Shown here piece by piece: positions 7,852 to 17,088 of a stretch of DNA of 64,000 nucleotides (its first letter is position 1; every line of letters begins with the position of its first letter). This stretch comes from Sphingobacterium multivorum. Its GTDB lineage: Bacteria; Bacteroidota; Bacteroidia; Sphingobacteriales; Sphingobacteriaceae. The notes under the pieces were generated by a model. It was not told the origin of the DNA. It was given only the letters and a program-made list of their open reading frames with translations, and ran no database searches. The position numbers and the translations under genes were made by a program. The stretch lies in NCBI RefSeq assembly GCF_039511225.1, contig NZ_CP154261.1, positions 1,922,001-1,986,000 on the forward strand, read 5' to 3'.

Positions 7852-10701
7852 TTAATAGGTATAGTTTAAACTGAATGTTGGAACTACACGTTGTGTTGTG
7901 GTGTTGTCATTGATATAGGTACCCTTAACAACAAATTCGAAATCCGGAAGTGGGTATCTAAAGGCATTGAAATCAAGCGAGAGATAGGCTCCAAAGCTTT
8001 TTGGTGAAATCTCCCTGTGTTTGTGTATATTTTGATAATCGGCAAATATTCCTCCTTTTACACGTTTTATATAGGCTAAAGATCCTAATCCAAGGTCGGG
8101 ATAAGCTATGGGAAAACGATAGTTGACCAACACCGTGTTTTTTATTTTTTCATATTTGTAGTAGCTAAATCCACTCACAAGAGGGATATCGTTGATGTAT
8201 TGATAGATTCCTGATCCTGTTTGGGCGCTCAATCTAATTTGAAAACCGTGATTGCTCATAAATCCAGGTAGATAGAATACTGTTCTTGCTGATAAAATTT
8301 CACCTTTTGCATTGTTTTCAAAGGGCGTATGTCGGTAGGTGACACTAAAATTTTGTCCCCATCTTGGGTAGAGGTCCATATTGGCCATTCGAGCATTTCG
8401 ATTGAGGTAAAGCTGATAGGTCAATGGAAATGCAGTCTCGTAATTAAAGTTCTTGACGTCTGTTCTGCTAAGGTCATAGCGCCGTAGATAGGCTGTTGCC
8501 AGGTTGAATCCAGTGGAGTAGACGTAGTCTCTTTTGTAAAAGGAGAGTGGGATGGAGATCTGTGAAGATATATAATGCTCGCGCCAGTCGAAACGGATGC
8601 TACTGTCAGGTTTGTTAGGAATGCTTGCTGCTGCAATTTGCCCTCTGTTTTCATAGCGTAGCGAGAATTTTGGAAAGTACTTGTTGTAGGTAAGTTCTGC
8701 CGAGTATACTCCTTTTCGAATGTCGGTGTCATATTCATACCCCAGAGCAATTTGTGTGGTGTTTAAGATGTTGTTTGATAACCAGAAGACTCCGGGTTTA
8801 AAATTGTCGAAGCTTTCAAAATTGCTGCTACTTAGCGAAAGACTATGAAAATTGAACGTTCTGCCCAGTCCACGATAGGGAGCAATTTGGTAGTGCTGAC
8901 TAGTATCTACGGAGACTGCAGCGATATTTTTTACGCTGTCTCTGGTCAATGCGGTGGCGTAATAATGCGAAAAGTAATCCGTTTCTGGAGCAATATCAAA
9001 TGCGGTATCGATAGATGTCTGGGCGATCTTGTAGCCGTTGTACTGGTAGTCGTTGAAGAATAATTGCCTTGTATCGTTATCGTAAAAAGGGTTGAACGCG
9101 CCAAATTGTGCCTTTGTCAAAAGCTGTTTTTTTCCAGTTAAGAGGTCGATGCTGTAAATATTATCGATACCGTTGAAGTTAGCTTTTGTGATGATTTTCA
9201 TACCTGAAAGGTATTGCGGTCTTTCATATTGCTGGTTGCCCCAAGGTGTTAGATTGGTGATTTTATCCTTGTTCAGGTCTATTTCACACAGTGCGGTTCC
9301 AGATTCGGATAATCGTATAGCTATTATTTTATCGCCTTGGGGGTTGAAAGCAGGGTGTTGGAGCTGTTCGGAATGGCCTATTTTTATCCGTTTGATGATG
9401 CTGTTGTTTTTAAGGCTTATGAGCGTTAGATAGCTGTCATTGGATAAATCTACCTCGACGCAGGCAATGGTTTCGTCTAATGGGCTTAAAATAGGTGAAT
9501 AATATCTCGTCTGTTTGCTGAGCTGGTTAATTTTCCCTGTTTTGAGATCCATGATATTGATAACGCTGTATGTTCTTTTGTTGAAACGCGGATCTTTATG
9601 GAGCTCATCCCATACGATATAACTGCTGTTTACGTCAAAATGTGGCGTTAACTGTATGCCAGTTTTAACGAGCCTATTTTCTATTTTTGTTGCGACATCA
9701 TACGTATAAATTGCATTGGTTTTTTGTGGGTTCTGCTTAATGAAATAGATCAGACCGTTCTTATGTTTTGGTAGTAAATTGCTGTTGTAATAGCTGTCGT
9801 TTTTCTTGTCTATTTCTGTGTATTTCTGGTATTGATAGTCGCTTGTTTTTTTATTCCATATAGCTTCTAAATTTGCTATTGTTTTGTTGTATAAATAGGC
9901 GCTATTTCCACCTATTTTTTCCTTTAAAACACGATTGATATTATAGGGATATAATGGTTTTTTGTTCAGCTCCACAAAGAGGTCGGCCTCATAATTCGCG
10001 GGTAATTCTGACTTTAAAGTGGAGGTCATCAGATAGCCGATTGTATAGTAACTTGGAACAATGTCTTTATAGGATCCCAGTAAATATTTATTGAAACTGT
10101 AGTGGCGATTAGATTGAAAGTTTGCTTTAACAGGCATTTCAAAAGCAGGCAATCTTCCTCTTCCGCCCTCCGAATATATGGTTTCAGTTAGGGTTGCATC
10201 GCCTTCGAAGTACCAGGAAGGAACGGTCAGCCCATAGTAGGCAAGGGCTAACTGTTCAAAAAATGGCGCGCGCAATTTTCCTGTCAATTTGTCAAATTGG
10301 CTTACATGTCTGGACTCGTGAAGGATCAAATTGGGGAGCCAGGTTTGGTTATCAGGTTCTGCTCCTGCGGTGCTGTATAGTTCAGATTTACGTGGAGACA
10401 ACTGTACAAAACCGTTCGTTTGCAAATTTGTGTTATGGATAATGAATGGAATTTTTCGCGGTGTTATTTTGTAATTTCTAGCAGTTGTACGCAGCGATCG
10501 GTTAACCTGGTCGGCTAGGGTAGGGGCCTTGCCCTTCATCTCTGCGGGGAAAATTAATTGAAAATTCTTCGTTTCAATTTTATACCATTTTTGACTTAAG
10601 GGGGCTTGGCTGTCTTCAAAAAATTGAGCAGAACTTTTGTGTGAATATATTATTAATGACAATAATGATAATATGCTGATAATTAAGTTTTTATGTTTCA
10701 T
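7852..10701 (-). CDS. Probable peptidase MA-like / beta-propeller / outer-membrane barrel fusion protein
   Basis: This 949-residue exported protein has three parts. A signal peptide ends near residue 25 (HKSSAQ). Residues about 40-290 look like a gluzincin metallopeptidase of the MA type, with H128-E-S-R-H132 and a downstream WYFEGDA giving E166 as third zinc ligand, then YYTIGYLM. Residues about 300-600 contain repeated blocks of the TolB/WD40 kind (QLTPHFD, YSPILSPLDE, HPAFNPQGDKI). Residues about 620-949 alternate polar and hydrophobic positions with many aromatics and end in LNYTY, typical of an outer-membrane barrel closing strand. The zinc site is complete, so activity is plausible; the substrate is unknown. 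No operon partner is evident. Confidence 0.72.
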   Translation of the reverse strand: MKHKNLIISILSLLSLIIYSHKSSAQFFEDSQAPLSQKWYKIETKNFQLIFPAEMKGKAPTLADQVNRSLRTTARNYKITPRKIPFIIHNTNLQTNGFVQLSPRKSELYSTAGAEPDNQTWLPNLILHESRHVSQFDKLTGKLRAPFFEQLALAYYGLTVPSWYFEGDATLTETIYSEGGRGRLPAFEMPVKANFQSNRHYSFNKYLLGSYKDIVPSYYTIGYLMTSTLKSELPANYEADLFVELNKKPLYPYNINRVLKEKIGGNSAYLYNKTIANLEAIWNKKTSDYQYQKYTEIDKKNDSYYNSNLLPKHKNGLIYFIKQNPQKTNAIYTYDVATKIENRLVKTGIQLTPHFDVNSSYIVWDELHKDPRFNKRTYSVINIMDLKTGKINQLSKQTRYYSPILSPLDETIACVEVDLSNDSYLTLISLKNNSIIKRIKIGHSEQLQHPAFNPQGDKIIAIRLSESGTALCEIDLNKDKITNLTPWGNQQYERPQYLSGMKIITKANFNGIDNIYSIDLLTGKKQLLTKAQFGAFNPFYDNDTRQLFFNDYQYNGYKIAQTSIDTAFDIAPETDYFSHYYATALTRDSVKNIAAVSVDTSQHYQIAPYRGLGRTFNFHSLSLSSSNFESFDNFKPGVFWLSNNILNTTQIALGYEYDTDIRKGVYSAELTYNKYFPKFSLRYENRGQIAAASIPNKPDSSIRFDWREHYISSQISIPLSFYKRDYVYSTGFNLATAYLRRYDLSRTDVKNFNYETAFPLTYQLYLNRNARMANMDLYPRWGQNFSVTYRHTPFENNAKGEILSARTVFYLPGFMSNHGFQIRLSAQTGSGIYQYINDIPLVSGFSYYKYEKIKNTVLVNYRFPIAYPDLGLGSLAYIKRVKGGIFADYQNIHKHREISPKSFGAYLSLDFNAFRYPLPDFEFVVKGTYINDNTTTQRVVPTFSLNYTY

Positions 10702-11345
10702 TAATTTCTATGTATCGGAGGTTTGCTATTTTTTTTAGTTTTATTATTGTTGTTTATATGAATTTTAAGTTCTTTTTAAAGTTTACTAGTTGTTGAATAA
10801 TAGGGTTTTATGTTTTTTGTATTTCAGCTTTTTTTGTTATTTTTTCTTGAAGAAAAACCAGTCCCATTGAGCTGAGCTGAAAAAAAAGCTCTGCACTAAA
10901 CAGGTTAAAGTATACGACGAATATACTTAAATAATTGGCGATTCGAAGGCTGTGCTCAGAAAATTTGTTTGCTTTTTTTTTGTGGAAAAATCAGACGACT
11001 ATGGGGCGTTGCTTTCGGGAGTGTGCTGGCGAGTTCGGTGTGGCCTGATTCATTTTATTCGATAAAAAATGGGTCGGTAATTAGATGATAAATTTCGTCG
11101 TCTTTTTTTTGCTTGTACTTGTTGAAGATGTTGGCGGGGACGGTTTTCTCTCGTATTTTTATTGATGACAAAATGTCTCTTTTTTAATTTGGGCATTGCA
11201 CCATTCGTCTGATATTTATCCCAATTCCTGCGACAGACAGCCGGTTTTTATTATTTATTTTTTTATGCAGAATTTACTTTAAAAAAGCGATTTTTGTAAC
11301 ATATAAATTTTGTGTAGATGTAGGATTTTTAAATTGATAGGAGAT
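10702..11345. other. Long T-rich intergenic region, nothing recognised
   Basis: About 640 bases separate the divergent barrel-protein gene and mgtE. The stretch is rich in T runs and has no open reading frame of note, tRNA or clear riboswitch fold by eye. An Mg-sensing leader upstream of mgtE would be plausible, but I cannot recognise an M-box or mgtA-type structure here. The only clear element is the AGGAG ribosome site at 11338-11343 for mgtE. Confidence 0.4.
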
Positions 11346-12722
11346 ATGGAAGAACTGGAAATGCAGGTGAATCAAATAGAGCAATTGATAGCAAGTGGAG
11401 ATCTTGTTGGGCTGGAAGAATTTTTGAATGAATTAAATATTTCAGAAGTAGAGGAGCTGATTGATGAGTTGCCCGAACATGGTTCACTGTTTATTGAATC
11501 GTTAAATTTGAATCGTGCAGTTAACGTATTTCGTATTCTGGATTTCCCTACGCAAAACCGGATTTTTAAGAAGCTTTCTAAAGCGAAAATTAGCGCATTA
11601 ATTAACGAGTTGCCCCCCGACGATCGGACTTCTTTTTTTTCAGAAATGAAGGACGATATTAAGCATTTGATTTTACTGTTACCACCTAAAGATCGTGTTG
11701 AAGCATTGGCTTTGCTGGGCTATCCAGAGGATAGCGTTGGACGCCTTATGACACCCGATTATATTACCGTAAAGGAGCATTGGAGTATTGAGCGTATATT
11801 GGGACATATTAGACGTTATGGAAGAGATTCGGAGACGATAGATGTACTATATGTGATTGATGGAAATGGGAAGCTGGTTGATGATATTCGGATTAAAGAT
11901 GTGCTGATGGCGGAGCCAGATAGAGTCGTTGGAGATTTGATCGATCATCGGCTGATCTCGCTGAATGCTTACGATCCCCAGGAGGAAGCGATCAACATCT
12001 TCCGGATGAATAATCGCGTGGCCTTGCCTGTTGTCGACGAACAGGGGGTTATGTTGGGGATTGTGACTGTGGATGATATTCTTTGGGTGGCAAACGAGGA
12101 GTACACGGAAGATATGCAGCGTATTGGGGGAACGGAGGCTTTGGATGAACCTTACCTGGATGTGTCGATTAAGAACTTGGTCAAGAAGAGAGCTGGATGG
12201 CTTATTGTGCTTTTTCTGGGGCAACTTTTGACAGCTACAGTGATTGAGCATTTCGAGGAGCAAATGGCAAGTGCGATTATGTTGTTTGCACTGATGCCTG
12301 TTATTATATCCAGTGGTGGGAATAGCGGTTCGCAAGCCTCAACACTAATTATTCAAGCGATGGCTTTAGGGGAAGTTACGTTGGGGGACTGGTGGCGTGT
12401 GATGCGAAGAGAGATTTTGTCGGGTTTACTGCTGGGACTTATTTTGGGGGCTTTGGGCTTTATAAGGATTATGGCATGGCAATCTTTTGCGCATAGCTAT
12501 GGTCAGTATTGGGTGTTGGTTGCATTAGTTATCTCTTTGTCCTTGGTTGGTGTGGTCCTTTGGGGGTCGTTGATGGGGTCTATGTTGCCTTTTGTGATGA
12601 AACGACTTGGGGCCGACCCAGCGAGTTCTTCAGCGCCCTTTGTATCGACATTAGTCGATGTAACAGGTTTGCTGATTTATTTTAGTGTGGCCACGCTAAT
12701 TTTGAAAGGTGTGCTGCTTTAA
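11346..12722 (+). CDS. mgtE: Magnesium transporter MgtE
   Basis: MgtE is a dimeric Mg2+ channel of the inner membrane, gated by cytoplasmic Mg. The start at the ATG at 11346 is chosen because AGGAG lies four bases before it and it gives MEELEMQVNQ. An upstream in-frame start at 11310 adds 12 unlikely residues. The product is 458 residues. An N-terminal superhelical MgtE_N domain covers about 20-120 and two CBS domains cover about 125-250 (GRLMTPDYITV, ALPVVDEQGVMLGIVTVDDIL). Five membrane helices follow from about 280, with the pore stretch MPVIISSGGNSGSQAST and the acidic/Asp-rich end near VDVTGLLIYF. Length and order match the family. Confidence 0.95.
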   Translation: MEELEMQVNQIEQLIASGDLVGLEEFLNELNISEVEELIDELPEHGSLFIESLNLNRAVNVFRILDFPTQNRIFKKLSKAKISALINELPPDDRTSFFSEMKDDIKHLILLLPPKDRVEALALLGYPEDSVGRLMTPDYITVKEHWSIERILGHIRRYGRDSETIDVLYVIDGNGKLVDDIRIKDVLMAEPDRVVGDLIDHRLISLNAYDPQEEAINIFRMNNRVALPVVDEQGVMLGIVTVDDILWVANEEYTEDMQRIGGTEALDEPYLDVSIKNLVKKRAGWLIVLFLGQLLTATVIEHFEEQMASAIMLFALMPVIISSGGNSGSQASTLIIQAMALGEVTLGDWWRVMRREILSGLLLGLILGALGFIRIMAWQSFAHSYGQYWVLVALVISLSLVGVVLWGSLMGSMLPFVMKRLGADPASSSAPFVSTLVDVTGLLIYFSVATLILKGVLL

Positions 12723-12969
12723 TCGTACGCAATTTCCGATATTGTTCGTTGATCCACTCATGGCGATTGAAGGTAAAAGAAGGATAATGTTGGTTTAAGT
12801 GCTGAAAAGGGGATTTTGTGGAGCTGTTTGAAAAAATAAAAATAAATTATTCTAATTGGAATTTAGGAAGTTGTAAAAAATGTGCTCAAAAAATTTGTAG
12901 TATTCTAATAATCTTCCGATACTTGCATCACGGAAACGCAATAGGGTCTCCGGAAAAATTGAAAAACAC

Positions 12970-13043
12970 TCCTGAATAGCTCAGCAGGTTAGAGCATCTG
13001 ACTGTTAATCAGAGGGTCGCTGGTTCGAGCCCAGCTTCAGGAG
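12970..13043 (+). tRNA. tRNA-Asn (GTT), copy 1
   Basis: The 74-base gene folds as a cloverleaf: acceptor TCCTGAA pairs with TTCAGGA, the anticodon loop CTGTTAA gives anticodon GTT, and the T-arm has GGTTCGAGCCC. The discriminator is G and CCA is not encoded. Confidence 0.95.
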
Positions 13044-13093
13044 CAATTTAATAACTTACATAACCGGGGTTTTTAAAATATTCAATTTTTCAT

Positions 13094-13167
13094 TCCTGAA
13101 TAGCTCAGCCGGTTAGAGCATCTGACTGTTAATCAGAGGGTCGCTGGTTCGAGCCCAGCTTCAGGAG
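13094..13167 (+). tRNA. tRNA-Asn (GTT), copy 2
   Basis: This copy matches copy 1 except for one base in the D-loop region (CAGCCGG instead of CAGCAGG). Acceptor, anticodon GTT and T-arm are unchanged. It lies 50 bases after copy 1 and could share its transcript. Confidence 0.95.
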
Positions 13168-13186
13168 CAACAATGCAAATATTTTA

Positions 13187-13218
13187 TTTGCAAATAATAT
13201 TAAAATGTACTACTTTTG
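13187..13218 (+). promoter_or_regulatory. Bacteroidota-type promoter for tRNA-Asn copy 3
   Basis: A -33 box TTTG at 13187-13190, a 20-base spacer and a perfect -7 box TACTTTTG at 13211-13218 lie between copies 2 and 3. Transcription would start about 30 bases before the third tRNA gene. Confidence 0.75.
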
Positions 13219-13255
13219 TACACTCTATGAGAAAGGAATTTCTCGAAAAATAAAT

Positions 13256-13329
13256 TCCTGAATAGCTCAGCAGGTTAGAGCATCTGACTGTTAATCAGAG
13301 GGTCGCTGGTTCGAGCCCAGCTTCAGGAG
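13256..13329 (+). tRNA. tRNA-Asn (GTT), copy 3
   Basis: This copy is identical to copy 1 over its 74 bases, with anticodon GTT and a TCCTGAA/TTCAGGA acceptor stem. It has its own promoter and is followed by a terminator. Confidence 0.95.
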
Positions 13330-13337
13330 CAATATTG

Positions 13338-13362
13338 AAACCGGCTTTACGCCGGTTTTTTT
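13338..13362 (+). terminator. Intrinsic terminator of the tRNA-Asn cluster
   Basis: The stem AACCGGC / GCCGGTT with a five-base loop and a run of seven T residues starts nine bases after the third tRNA gene. Confidence 0.85.
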
Positions 13363-13386
13363 GTTTACCATGCTTATTAAAAAACT

Positions 13387-14301
13387 ATGAGTTTAGTAAT
13401 TATTGGTACGGTGGCTTTCGATACAATAGAAACACCGTTCGGTAAAACTGACAAAATTCTAGGTGGTGCCGGTACATTTGCGAGTATAGCGGCATCCTAT
13501 CTATGTGATCAAATCAAATTGGTCAGTGTTGTTGGGGAGGATTTTGGAAATGACAATCTTGATCTTATCAGAAACCGTGGTGTAGACGTTACAGGGGTTC
13601 AGGTGATCACTGGTGGGCAAACTTTTTCTTGGTCTGGCAGGTATCATAACGATATGAATAGCCGTGACACCCTGGCTACAGACCTAAATGTATTGGCTGA
13701 TTTTGATCCCATTATTCCCGAAAGTTACCAAGATTGCGAGTATCTTCTCTTGGGTAATCTTACACCTCAAATACAATTGACAACATTGGAGCGCTTGGTA
13801 CATAAGCCTAAGCTGGTTGTTCTGGATACCATGAACTACTGGATGAATGTTGCCATGGAAGACTTAAGAAAAGTGCTTCTCAAGGTTGATGTTTTAGCCA
13901 TCAATGATTCCGAAGCAAGGCAACTATCAGGAGAGTATTCGCTGGTTAAAGCTGCAACAGCCATTTTAGCAATGGGCCCTAAATATTTAATTATCAAAAA
14001 AGGTGAACACGGCGCGCTTCTTTTTGGAGAGAACCAGATTTTTTCTGCCCCAGCACTACCACTAGCAGATGTGTTTGACCCAACTGGCGCAGGGGATTCC
14101 TTCGCTGGAGGTTTTATTGGCTATCTTGCCAAAGTAAAAAGTATAAACTTTACAAACATGAAGAATGCGTTGATTTTTGGTTCTGCCCTAGCTTCATTCT
14201 GTGTGGAGAAATTTGGAACAGATCGTTTGGTTGATCTTACCGAAGAGGACATACAAAAGCGATTGAACGCTTTTGTTGCCCTATCTCAGTTTAATTTATA
14301 G
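13387..14301 (+). CDS. PfkB family carbohydrate kinase
   Basis: This cytoplasmic enzyme of the ribokinase superfamily phosphorylates a sugar or nucleoside using ATP. In the 304-residue product the N-terminal substrate-side glycine motif is LGGAGTFASIAASYL, and the second PfkB signature at residues 231-242 is DPTGAGDSFAGG, with D237 the likely catalytic base. The substrate cannot be read from the sequence; adenosine kinase, fructokinase and ribokinase types are all possible. The ATG lies just after the tRNA terminator, so it needs its own promoter. Confidence 0.85.
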   Translation: MSLVIIGTVAFDTIETPFGKTDKILGGAGTFASIAASYLCDQIKLVSVVGEDFGNDNLDLIRNRGVDVTGVQVITGGQTFSWSGRYHNDMNSRDTLATDLNVLADFDPIIPESYQDCEYLLLGNLTPQIQLTTLERLVHKPKLVVLDTMNYWMNVAMEDLRKVLLKVDVLAINDSEARQLSGEYSLVKAATAILAMGPKYLIIKKGEHGALLFGENQIFSAPALPLADVFDPTGAGDSFAGGFIGYLAKVKSINFTNMKNALIFGSALASFCVEKFGTDRLVDLTEEDIQKRLNAFVALSQFNL

Positions 14302-14547
14302 TCATTGATCTTTCAGTTTTCCGACGATCTGAAATTTTGAAAATACGGATGCTGAATGAGGGGCTTCTTGGAGCTCCTCAGTTAGATCTTGTCCGGCCCA
14401 ATGTTCGTAATGCATTCCGTTTTTCCAAAGTCTGCTTTCTCCGACATCATAGATAAATCCGCGATAAGCAATCCAGATCTGTGGTTTGTCCTGACCATTA
14501 CGTAAAGCCAGTTGGCTTTTGCTATATTCCGATAATTCTTCCGCCAT
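14302..14547 (-). CDS. Cytochrome b5-like heme/steroid-binding domain protein
   Basis: This 81-residue protein is a single cytochrome b5-like domain. The core YRGFIYDVGESRLWKNGMHYEHWAGQD matches the membrane-associated progesterone-receptor-like branch in its layout, with H46, H49 and H64 (in APHSAS) as possible heme or metal ligands. There is no signal or membrane anchor. The function in bacteria is unknown. Its stop codon directly abuts the stop of the convergent PfkB kinase gene. Confidence 0.75.
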   Translation of the reverse strand: MAEELSEYSKSQLALRNGQDKPQIWIAYRGFIYDVGESRLWKNGMHYEHWAGQDLTEELQEAPHSASVFSKFQIVGKLKDQ

Positions 14548-14578
14548 TCGTTATTGTAAAAAGGCGAAGATAAAAAAA

Positions 14579-15088
14579 CTAGGCTACTTTATAGGCCGAT
14601 AGTGATCTTTTCATTAATTTTCTAGCAACATGTATTCTTGTTTTTACCGTTCCGATGGGGATATTTAAATGTTCCGATATCTCGTGGTATTTAAAACCTT
14701 CGAAGTACAATGAAAAAGGGATGTAATATTCTTCGGAAAGACTAGATAAAGCTTCATGGATGTCTTCCATGACAAATTTGCTTTCGCCCTGATTTGAGGA
14801 AGCGGATAATAGGAGGTTAGCGTTAGAAATATCCTCGTCTTTCGTAATGAAAGAGTTGGTTTTCACAATACGTCTATAGTTGTTAATAAACGTATTTTTC
14901 ATGATGGTGTAGAGCCATCCTTTCAAATTGGTTCCTTCTTTGAAATTTTTAAAATAGGTTACAGCTTTCAGGATCGTGTCCTGAACGAGATCGTTGGCAT
15001 CTTCGTAATCACTGGTAAAATTTCTGGCGTAGAGTTTTAATGAGTCCGATTGCTCAATAACCATGGTGTCAAATTCATTCTTTGTCAT
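14579..15088 (-). CDS. ECF-type RNA polymerase sigma factor
   Basis: This 169-residue sigma-70 family factor has only regions 2 and 4. Region 2 contains DYEDANDLVQDTILKA and the promoter-melting stretch LKGWLYTIMKNTFINNYRR. Region 4 is the helix-turn-helix HEISEHLNIPIGTVKTRIHVARK. No anti-sigma gene is adjacent, which is unusual for the ECF group but common for this Bacteroidota lineage. Its start is 30 bases upstream of the convergently read b5-like gene direction, so the two could be one transcript. Confidence 0.9.
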   Translation of the reverse strand: MTKNEFDTMVIEQSDSLKLYARNFTSDYEDANDLVQDTILKAVTYFKNFKEGTNLKGWLYTIMKNTFINNYRRIVKTNSFITKDEDISNANLLLSASSNQGESKFVMEDIHEALSSLSEEYYIPFSLYFEGFKYHEISEHLNIPIGTVKTRIHVARKLMKRSLSAYKVA

Positions 15089-15349
15089 AGCTTAATGAAT
15101 TATAACTGTTCTTTTTACAAAACAGTACGTTTATAAATGCGGTTCATTAAGTATGAGGCAAAAAATGCGCCAAAAATGGCAAAATTAGATTTGTTAATAT
15201 AATTTTAAGATTATTTTAAGCAAAGCAAACGTGTGTGTAAGCTAACTTTAAGTAAATAAAATTAGCTGAAAGTGATGTTTTGCTAAGGTGAAGCTTGTTT
15301 TTCTTTTGCTTTCAGATTTAAAAAGAGTAAAAATACTTTTTTTAAATCT

Positions 15350-16366
15350 TTACAGTAAATTAACTTCGCGCTCTAGCCTAATGCCGAATTTGTTTGCGAC
15401 ATCACTTATAATTTGTTCCGATAGATTATAAATTTCCTGTCCTGTAGCGTTTTGTCTATTTATTAGTACAAGTGCCTGATTTTTCCATACACCTGCTTGT
15501 CCATATTCTTTTCCTTTCCAACCACATTGTTCTATTAACCATCCAGCAGCCAATTTTGTTTCATTATTGGGCATTGGATAATGCGGTATTGTAGGATATT
15601 CTTTTTGAAGAGGTTCAAAAGTCGATGCTGTCACTACTGGGTTTTTAAAGAAGCTACCTGCATTTCCCACTGTACTTGGGTCAGGAAGCTTTTCTACGCG
15701 GATTTTGGAGACAATGGTTGCAATGTCGGCAATGCTTGGGTTTGTTATGTTTTCTTTGGCGAGTTCGGCTTCTATTGCACCATAAGTTGTATTGATATGG
15801 GCTGTTCGGCTAAGCTTGTAAGTTACCTGGGTAATGATAAACCGTCCTTTGTGTGCTGTTTTAAAAATGCTGTCGCGATAGGAGAAATCGCAATCTTCCT
15901 TTTTGAATGTTGTAAAGTTGCCGGTATGCGTATCGAAAGCCTGACATTCGTAAAAGACATACATCAACTCGGTCCCATAGGCACCGATGTTTTGCACAGG
16001 TGAAGCACCAACAGTGCCGGGAATAAGGGCCATGTTTTCAATGCCGGCGTAATTATGTTCGATACAATACCAAACGAAGTCGTTCCAGATTTCTCCTGCT
16101 TGCGCAGTGACATAGACGTCATCGCCATCAATTTTTGACTGTATGCCCTTGCTGGTCATGCGGATAATATAGCCGTCGAATGCTTTAGTGAAAAGGACAT
16201 TGCTACCGGCACCAAGAACAAAAAAGTTCTCCTTAAAAATATCGTTTTTAAAAATTTCGGTCAATGTTTCATTGTCATTCACTTCGATTAGAAAATTTGT
16301 CTTTTCTTCAATCCCAAACGTATTGAAAGCTTTTAAAGATATATTCGATTGAATGTTTAACTTCAT
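15350..16366 (-). CDS. murB: UDP-N-acetylenolpyruvoylglucosamine reductase
   Basis: MurB is the FAD enzyme that reduces UDP-GlcNAc-enolpyruvate to UDP-MurNAc in peptidoglycan precursor synthesis. The start at 16366 gives MKLNIQSNISLKAFNTFGIE, the normal beginning. A start at 16414 would add 16 unlikely residues. The 338-residue product has the FAD-binding VLGAGSNVLF and ALIPGTVGASPVQNIGAYG motifs, and AGSFFKNP with the catalytic Ser. The C-terminal NNETKLAAGWLIEQCGWKG marks the type I enzyme. The gene is divergent from the TetR regulator at 16471. Confidence 0.97.
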   Translation of the reverse strand: MKLNIQSNISLKAFNTFGIEEKTNFLIEVNDNETLTEIFKNDIFKENFFVLGAGSNVLFTKAFDGYIIRMTSKGIQSKIDGDDVYVTAQAGEIWNDFVWYCIEHNYAGIENMALIPGTVGASPVQNIGAYGTELMYVFYECQAFDTHTGNFTTFKKEDCDFSYRDSIFKTAHKGRFIITQVTYKLSRTAHINTTYGAIEAELAKENITNPSIADIATIVSKIRVEKLPDPSTVGNAGSFFKNPVVTASTFEPLQKEYPTIPHYPMPNNETKLAAGWLIEQCGWKGKEYGQAGVWKNQALVLINRQNATGQEIYNLSEQIISDVANKFGIRLEREVNLL

Positions 16367-16470
16367 ATTGACTTTAGTTTTCAGAAATTCAAAAAAATCA
16401 GCTATCTTTAGCATGATAATCGGTAAAGATAGTATAAACCGTTTATTTAACGATAAAAAATATAAGTTTA

Positions 16471-17088
16471 ATGGGTAATGCAGATGTAAAAAGAATCAAA
16501 ATTCTAGAAGCTGCGACAAGGCGCTTTGCACATTTTGGAATGGCTAAGACAACGATGTCGGAAATAGCCAAGGATCTCAATTTCTCAAAAGCATTGCTCT
16601 ATTATTATTTTCCGGATAAGAATAGCTTATATTCTGCGGTTTTCGAATATGTCATCGACAAAATGATCGAGGACCTAGAGGATGTCATTGGAAAGGGGGG
16701 GGACTTTGAGGAGATTATGATGTACTCCATTGATATGCGTGTTAAGATCATCAATCAGTATTATAATTTATTTGAATACACCATGAAGATGGTCAAAGAG
16801 CTTCCGGACGAGTTGGAGCAGGTGTTCAAAGAGTCATATCTTCGTGAAGTAGAAATTATTGAGAAGATTCTCAAGATTGGTATCGATGCCGGCGAGATAC
16901 AGGTTGAAGATATCAATGAAACTGCACGGATTCTTCTGTATTCCCTATTCGGCATGCGTATGGGCATATTAAAGGATATGAAAAACATGTTGTTTCCAAC
17001 AAAAGAAGAATTCGATCATATTCTTAGTTTACAGAAGAAAATGATGAAAATCTTCTTAAATGGTTTACGTTTTCAAGTTGTTAAGTAA
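16471..17088 (+). CDS. TetR/AcrR family transcriptional regulator
   Basis: The 205-residue product has an N-terminal TetR DNA-binding domain (residues about 8-55: ILEAATRRFAHFGMAKTTM, then DLNFSKALLYYYFPDK as the recognition helix and capping motif). An all-helical ligand/dimer domain follows. The inducer is unknown. It overlaps the convergent reductase gene by eight bases. Divergent murB is 104 bases away; a regulatory link is possible but not shown. Confidence 0.88.
   Translation: MGNADVKRIKILEAATRRFAHFGMAKTTMSEIAKDLNFSKALLYYYFPDKNSLYSAVFEYVIDKMIEDLEDVIGKGGDFEEIMMYSIDMRVKIINQYYNLFEYTMKMVKELPDELEQVFKESYLREVEIIEKILKIGIDAGEIQVEDINETARILLYSLFGMRMGILKDMKNMLFPTKEEFDHILSLQKKMMKIFLNGLRFQVVK

Noticed and set aside
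10702..11345. Mg-sensing leader for mgtE
   Set aside because: The long leader invites the idea, but no recognisable M-box pairing or conserved core could be found by eye.
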